A DNA stretch of 64,000 bases, taken from the NCBI GenBank assembly GCA_017630155.1, contig JAGBVU010000031.1:174875-238874 (forward strand), in the 5' to 3' direction. Source of the stretch: Bacteroidales bacterium. GTDB taxonomy: Bacteria; Bacteroidota; Bacteroidia; Bacteroidales; UBA932. Under the pieces are notes generated by a model. The model searched no databases. It was not told the origin of the DNA and saw only the letters and a list, made by a program, of their open reading frames with translations. Made by a program: the position numbers and the translations under genes. This document shows, piece by piece, positions 60,414 to 64,000 of the stretch (positions within the stretch are counted from its first letter, which is position 1; each line of letters opens with the position of its first letter).

Positions 60414-61955
60414 ATGTTTAAGCGCAAATACGACATATTCATAAGTTATCGTCGAAAAGACACATCAGATAAGTCCCAGCACTTATTAACTATTTTGGAG
60501 TACAATGGCTACTTTGGAAGGGTAAGTTTTGACAAGGAAAATCTGCATGGAAGATTTGACGTCGAATTGCTTAACAGGATCGACAATTGTACCGATTTCA
60601 TAGCAATGATTAGTGACGAAACTTTTAGTGATGTCACAGATGAACATACGGAACTATATGTAAAACTGGCAACTTGTGATCCAAAAGACTTTTACTCCAT
60701 AATTGAAGCCAGTGGGGTAAAAGAAATCAACTTTATGAGAATCGAGTTGGCTAGAGCAATAGCTAAAGAGAAAAATATAGTACCTATTGCACCACAGAAA
60801 TCTGATAAATTTAATTTTGATGATCTTGCAACTATTTTGCCTGTTGATATCAAGCAGATAAGCAGATATCACGCTGCATTTTATAATGATAAAGATACAA
60901 TGACCTTTAGGGATGTAATCAAAACAAAGGTTATCCCTAAAGAACACTCTTTGCTGAAGTCAGAGCCGCGTTATTACCTGTCTTACAAAAATATACTAAT
61001 CACTGTGTGTATACTTTTGAGTATGCTTGTAGGATATTCCGCTCTTGAAGACTACATAAAACTCAGCAGATGCTCCACTATCAACGACTATAATACATTC
61101 CTTGAATCAAATCATATATTTTTTTCAAAGAGTGCAAACAAGAAAATTATCAAAATAAGGGACAATTTCAATTTTGACAATGTCAATAATGACATTACCG
61201 AACGTATAGATCCATCTATCCTCCCGACATTGAATTTGAATCAGATTTGTGCGATCAGGTCTATTTTGGAAAATATGGTATACGTGGATGGCGGTGAATA
61301 TATGATGGGATCAGATACACTTGATTCAGATGGGAACAGAAATTATGACATAAGTAAAAAAGAGATTCCTAAACATAAAGTCACTGTATCTGGCTTCTTC
61401 ATCAATAAATATGAACTCTCCGTGGAAGAGTGGAATAGTATAATGGGAATTCACGACAAAGAAACTGATCCTGATATTTTGACTTCACCCAAGACTCATA
61501 TTTCCTGGAATGATGTACAGGATTTTCTTATAGAATTGAATTCTATTCTACCATTGAATTTCAGACTACCTCACGAAACCGAATGGGAATACGCAGCCAA
61601 AGGTGGTCTCAAATCTCTTGATTTTACGTATGCCGGCTCTAATGACATCTATAATGTTGCTTGGACACTATCCGATTCTCTGTCTGCACCTTGTTATAGA
61701 CCCCGAGACGGGATATCTTGGTGGAAGGAATCGAATGAGCTTGGGATTTTCAATATGAGCGGGAATGTTGCTGAATATTGCAGCAATAAGTTTTATTATT
61801 ATGATAACCCAGAAAGACCGTTCAATATGGATTTGATTATAGTTAGAGGAGGAAGTTTCAAATCTTTGGATAAAGACTGCAGAGTAACATCAAGAGATAT
61901 GGTCTCTTCATCTACCAAAAGTGAAAGCATAGGTTTTAGATTAGTTATTGATTAA
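60414..61955 (+). CDS. TIR domain - transmembrane - FGE/sulfatase-modifying-factor-like protein
   Basis: A 513-residue protein. Residues 4-175 are a TIR domain: YDIFISYRRKDTSD, VSFDKENLHG, FIAMISDETF and NFMRIELARAIAKEKNIVPI, where Glu111 is at the position of the catalytic Glu of NAD-cleaving TIRs. One membrane span lies at about 193-211. Residues about 285-513 form an FGE-sulfatase/C-type-lectin-like domain: MVYVDGGEYMMGSD, FRLPHETEWEYAAKGG, NELGIFNMSGNVAEYCSN, VRGGSFKSLDKDCRVTSRDM, IGFRLV. The pair of cysteines used by true formylglycine-generating enzymes is not seen. Predicted topology puts TIR in the cytoplasm and the FGE-like part outside, so it could be a receptor with a TIR effector. 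Confidence 0.85.
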   Translation: MFKRKYDIFISYRRKDTSDKSQHLLTILEYNGYFGRVSFDKENLHGRFDVELLNRIDNCTDFIAMISDETFSDVTDEHTELYVKLATCDPKDFYSIIEASGVKEINFMRIELARAIAKEKNIVPIAPQKSDKFNFDDLATILPVDIKQISRYHAAFYNDKDTMTFRDVIKTKVIPKEHSLLKSEPRYYLSYKNILITVCILLSMLVGYSALEDYIKLSRCSTINDYNTFLESNHIFFSKSANKKIIKIRDNFNFDNVNNDITERIDPSILPTLNLNQICAIRSILENMVYVDGGEYMMGSDTLDSDGNRNYDISKKEIPKHKVTVSGFFINKYELSVEEWNSIMGIHDKETDPDILTSPKTHISWNDVQDFLIELNSILPLNFRLPHETEWEYAAKGGLKSLDFTYAGSNDIYNVAWTLSDSLSAPCYRPRDGISWWKESNELGIFNMSGNVAEYCSNKFYYYDNPERPFNMDLIIVRGGSFKSLDKDCRVTSRDMVSSSTKSESIGFRLVID

Positions 61956-61966
61956 ATATCATAGTT

Positions 61967-62641
61967 ATGAAATATAAAATACTGTTTACTGTTCTTATAT
62001 GTCTGTATAGTATCCAATTATTTTCACAAGAACCATCAAAAAAGATGATGGAATTGAAAGAAATATGTCTATCTCTAAGGGATAATATAGGGAGTGATGA
62101 CATATTGTATCAGACAAATAAAAGATTTAAGGACTTTAGAAACAAAAACAGTTTTACAAGTGATCTATCACCATTAAACTTCAATATCGTATCAGGAGAA
62201 GAAAATCTTTTACCACTGGACAATCACATTATTTTCATCCCGGAGTATTTTGATGAACTTCTTAAAAATGATGGGAGCTTCAAGAAAGCTGAGGAGCTTA
62301 TGAGAGAGTGGGAGGAGATGAATAATGTATCAAGAAGGGGGTCATCTGGATACGTTTTTTACCAGCATAACTTCGTATTGAAAAAACACTCATCTATGGT
62401 ATTTGAGGTTCAAGTGCCATCAGGTCCTGTGGATTTTATGGTAGTATCAGAGCCTAATTCACTGACAACAATGCATATTTATGATATTGTCAATAAGGAA
62501 TATTATAATGAACTCGATTCAGATAAGGAAGGAAGAAAATACAGACATCGCACAATGCGTATGAGATCACCTTCAAAACTTAAAATCACCATCTATAACA
62601 GATCTGCGAAAGATGCCTCTATGGTATTCTTTTACTTTTAA
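61967..62641 (+). CDS. Secreted protein of unknown family
   Basis: A 224-residue protein with a signal peptide (KYKILFTVLICLYSIQLFS, cleavage near residue 21). It has a helical part (about 22-60), an acidic helix ELMREWEEMNNVSRRGSSGY near residue 105, and a beta-rich C-terminal half (about 125-224: FVLKKHSSMVFEVQVPSGPV, KLKITIYNRSAKDASMVFFY) that resembles a jelly-roll or C2-like sandwich. I do not recognise the family. It lies 11 and 14 bases from its neighbours, inside the TIR/caspase operon, and shares the predicted periplasmic location of the caspase and the FGE-like domain. Confidence 0.7.
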   Translation: MKYKILFTVLICLYSIQLFSQEPSKKMMELKEICLSLRDNIGSDDILYQTNKRFKDFRNKNSFTSDLSPLNFNIVSGEENLLPLDNHIIFIPEYFDELLKNDGSFKKAEELMREWEEMNNVSRRGSSGYVFYQHNFVLKKHSSMVFEVQVPSGPVDFMVVSEPNSLTTMHIYDIVNKEYYNELDSDKEGRKYRHRTMRMRSPSKLKITIYNRSAKDASMVFFYF

Positions 62642-62655
62642 TCAAATAAGCTTAT

Positions 62656-64000
62656 ATGAAAAACAAGCTAATCATAGCAATCTTACTTCTGGTCAGTACC
62701 CTTGTTTACCCTCAAAACAAGAGGGGGATTGCCCTTATAATAGGAAATAGCAATTATTCAAAAGGATATCTGAAAAATCCAGTAAATGACGCTACTGCTG
62801 TAGGGAAAAAACTCCAAACTCTTGGTTTTAATGTATTATTACATACTGATTTGGATAGGAGAGAAATGAGAGAGATAGTAAGTTTATTTATCGATGAGGC
62901 ATTAAATTACGATGTTGCTCTTTTTTATTACGCCGGGCATGGTATCGAATCAAAAGGTATAAACTATTTATTGCCTTTGAATGCAAAATTGGATCCTGAA
63001 AATGATTTGGATCCTGAAAATGATATTGAATATCAGTGTATAAATCTTGAACGTGTTCTAAATGATCTCAAATATTATACAAAATGCAAGTTAAAATTTG
63101 TTATGATTGATGCTTGTAGGGACAATCCTCTGGAAAGATCTTTCACCCGCAGCATCCATACAGGAGGACTGGTAAAACAAAATATTCCTACAGGTACACT
63201 CATATCTTATGCTACAGATTACGGTAAAACAGCAAAAGATGGTGAAGGCAAACACAGTCCATACACCAGTGCATTCCTTGAATTATTGGATAGACCAAAT
63301 ATGGAATATAAGGTTCTATTTGAAGAAATAAAATATCTTGTCGCCGAACGTACAAACCAAGAACAGACTCCTGTAGTAGAAGACAAAATATATGAACGTG
63401 GTTCTTTTTGCTTTAACTATAAACAACAAGAAGTAACAGTTCCTGCCAAATCACTCTCTCATTCTACTGAAGAGAATTATGCTCTTGGAAAGCATTATTA
63501 TGACAATCAAAACTATGACAAGGCTATTGGTTACTACAAAGAAGCTGCGGAACAAGGAAATGCAAAGGCCCAGTATAATTTAGGTAACATGTATTATTAT
63601 GGAAGAGGTATTCAAAAAAACTACTCCGAAGCAGTAAAATGGTACAGAAAAGCAGCAGAGCAAGGGGATGCAGATGCTCAATATAATTTAGGTGACATGT
63701 ATATTGAAGGAGAAGGTGTCGAAAAAAATTACACTGAAGCCGTTAAATGGTTCAGAAAAGCTGCAGAACAAGGGGATGCAGAGGCCCAAAACAGTTTAGG
63801 CTTAATGTATTATTATGGAGTACTTGTCGAAAAGAACTACACTGAAGGCGTTAAATGGTTCAGAAAAGCAGCAGAACAAGGGAATGCTGCGGCCCAGAAT
63901 AAATTAGGCTATAGTTATTATAATGGAGAAGGTATCGAAAAAAACTACACTGAAGCCGTAAAATGGTTCAAAAAAGCTGCGGAACAAGGGAATGCAGGGG
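62656..64000 (+). CDS. Secreted caspase-like (C14) protease with Sel1 repeats (partial)
   Basis: The first 448 codons of a gene that leaves the window on the right. A signal peptide (KNKLIIAILLLVSTLVYPQ) is followed by a caspase/metacaspase p20-like domain (about 23-265): RGIALIIGNSNYSKGYLKNP, the catalytic His95 in FYYAGHGIESKG and Cys154 in VMIDACRDNP. From about residue 285 come Sel1 repeats of 36 residues (AVKWYRKAAEQGDADAQYNL, then GDMYIEGEGVEKNYTE), at least four in the window, nearly identical in DNA. Sel1 repeats bind proteins. An 18-bp tandem duplication (62989-63024) encodes LDPEND twice. Probably a protease effector or processing enzyme of the operon, acting in the periplasm. Confidence 0.88.
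   Translation, partial: MKNKLIIAILLLVSTLVYPQNKRGIALIIGNSNYSKGYLKNPVNDATAVGKKLQTLGFNVLLHTDLDRREMREIVSLFIDEALNYDVALFYYAGHGIESKGINYLLPLNAKLDPENDLDPENDIEYQCINLERVLNDLKYYTKCKLKFVMIDACRDNPLERSFTRSIHTGGLVKQNIPTGTLISYATDYGKTAKDGEGKHSPYTSAFLELLDRPNMEYKVLFEEIKYLVAERTNQEQTPVVEDKIYERGSFCFNYKQQEVTVPAKSLSHSTEENYALGKHYYDNQNYDKAIGYYKEAAEQGNAKAQYNLGNMYYYGRGIQKNYSEAVKWYRKAAEQGDADAQYNLGDMYIEGEGVEKNYTEAVKWFRKAAEQGDAEAQNSLGLMYYYGVLVEKNYTEGVKWFRKAAEQGNAAAQNKLGYSYYNGEGIEKNYTEAVKWFKKAAEQGNAG
62989..63024 (+). repeat. 18-bp tandem duplication in the caspase gene
   Basis: TTGGATCCTGAAAATGAT occurs twice in a row, encoding LDPEND-LDPEND between the catalytic His and Cys regions. An exact recent duplication that keeps frame. 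Confidence 0.9.

Noticed and set aside
60414..61955. True formylglycine-generating enzyme or EgtB
   Set aside because: Catalytic cysteines or the iron-binding His triad are not seen; only fold motifs remain.
1..64000. tRNA or rRNA genes
   Set aside because: No T-loop/anticodon pattern or rRNA-like block was found by eye; a covariance search would be decisive.

Overview
The window looks like a chromosomal segment of a Bacteroidales bacterium, identified by gene content and signals and not by any database search. Several genes are preceded by the Bacteroidetes -7 box TAnnTTTG, Shine-Dalgarno sites are essentially absent, and DUF4988-CotH lipoproteins, a TGS-like nucleoside kinase and the order pheA / aminotransferase / DAHP synthase-chorismate mutase are typical of that order. 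No rRNA or tRNA gene was seen.

Positions 1-28128 are a surface-polysaccharide (capsule or O-antigen) locus, all on the + strand. It begins inside an rfbB gene, continues with a Wzx flippase, an unusual amino-acid-type module (two PLP transaminase-fold proteins, three ATP-grasp proteins, one opine-dehydrogenase-like protein), an acetyltransferase, UDP-galactopyranose mutase, six glycosyltransferases, a Wzy polymerase, a beta-helix lipoprotein and a CotH lipoprotein. It ends with UDP-L-FucNAc synthesis genes (fnlABC-like), a WbuB-like transferase, an SDR, a WecA/WbpL-like initiating enzyme, wbuC and ugd. Positions 1 to about 20 kb are clearly AT-rich; base composition approaches that of the flanking housekeeping genes toward the right end.

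Positions 28129-34528 hold a bile-salt-hydrolase-family enzyme, a lipocalin and rfbC-rfbD-galE-rfbB, bracketed by inverted sets of 40-42 bp repeats. The rfbB gene carries an in-frame palindromic insertion. Positions 34529-57778 are mostly housekeeping genes: hydrolase, nucleotidyltransferase, alkaline phosphatase, phosphate uptake (DUF47-Pit), CBM9-like, acyltransferase, chorismate synthase, a phenylalanine operon with what reads as a complete leader-peptide attenuator, a GIY-YIG ORF enclosed by palindromes, acetylxylan esterase, PfkA, C69 peptidase, Bcp, EamA transporter, nucleoside kinase, acyl-CoA synthetase and asparaginase. Several families of palindromic repeats are scattered here, one with a two-hairpin core and long, copy-specific arms.

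Positions 57965-64000 are a tight four-gene operon: a membrane protein with a C-terminal RyR domain, a TIR-transmembrane-FGE-like protein, a secreted protein of unknown family, and a secreted caspase-like protease with Sel1 repeats that runs off the window. The mix of TIR, RyR and caspase modules suggests a conflict or cell-death system and is the most novel functional unit here.
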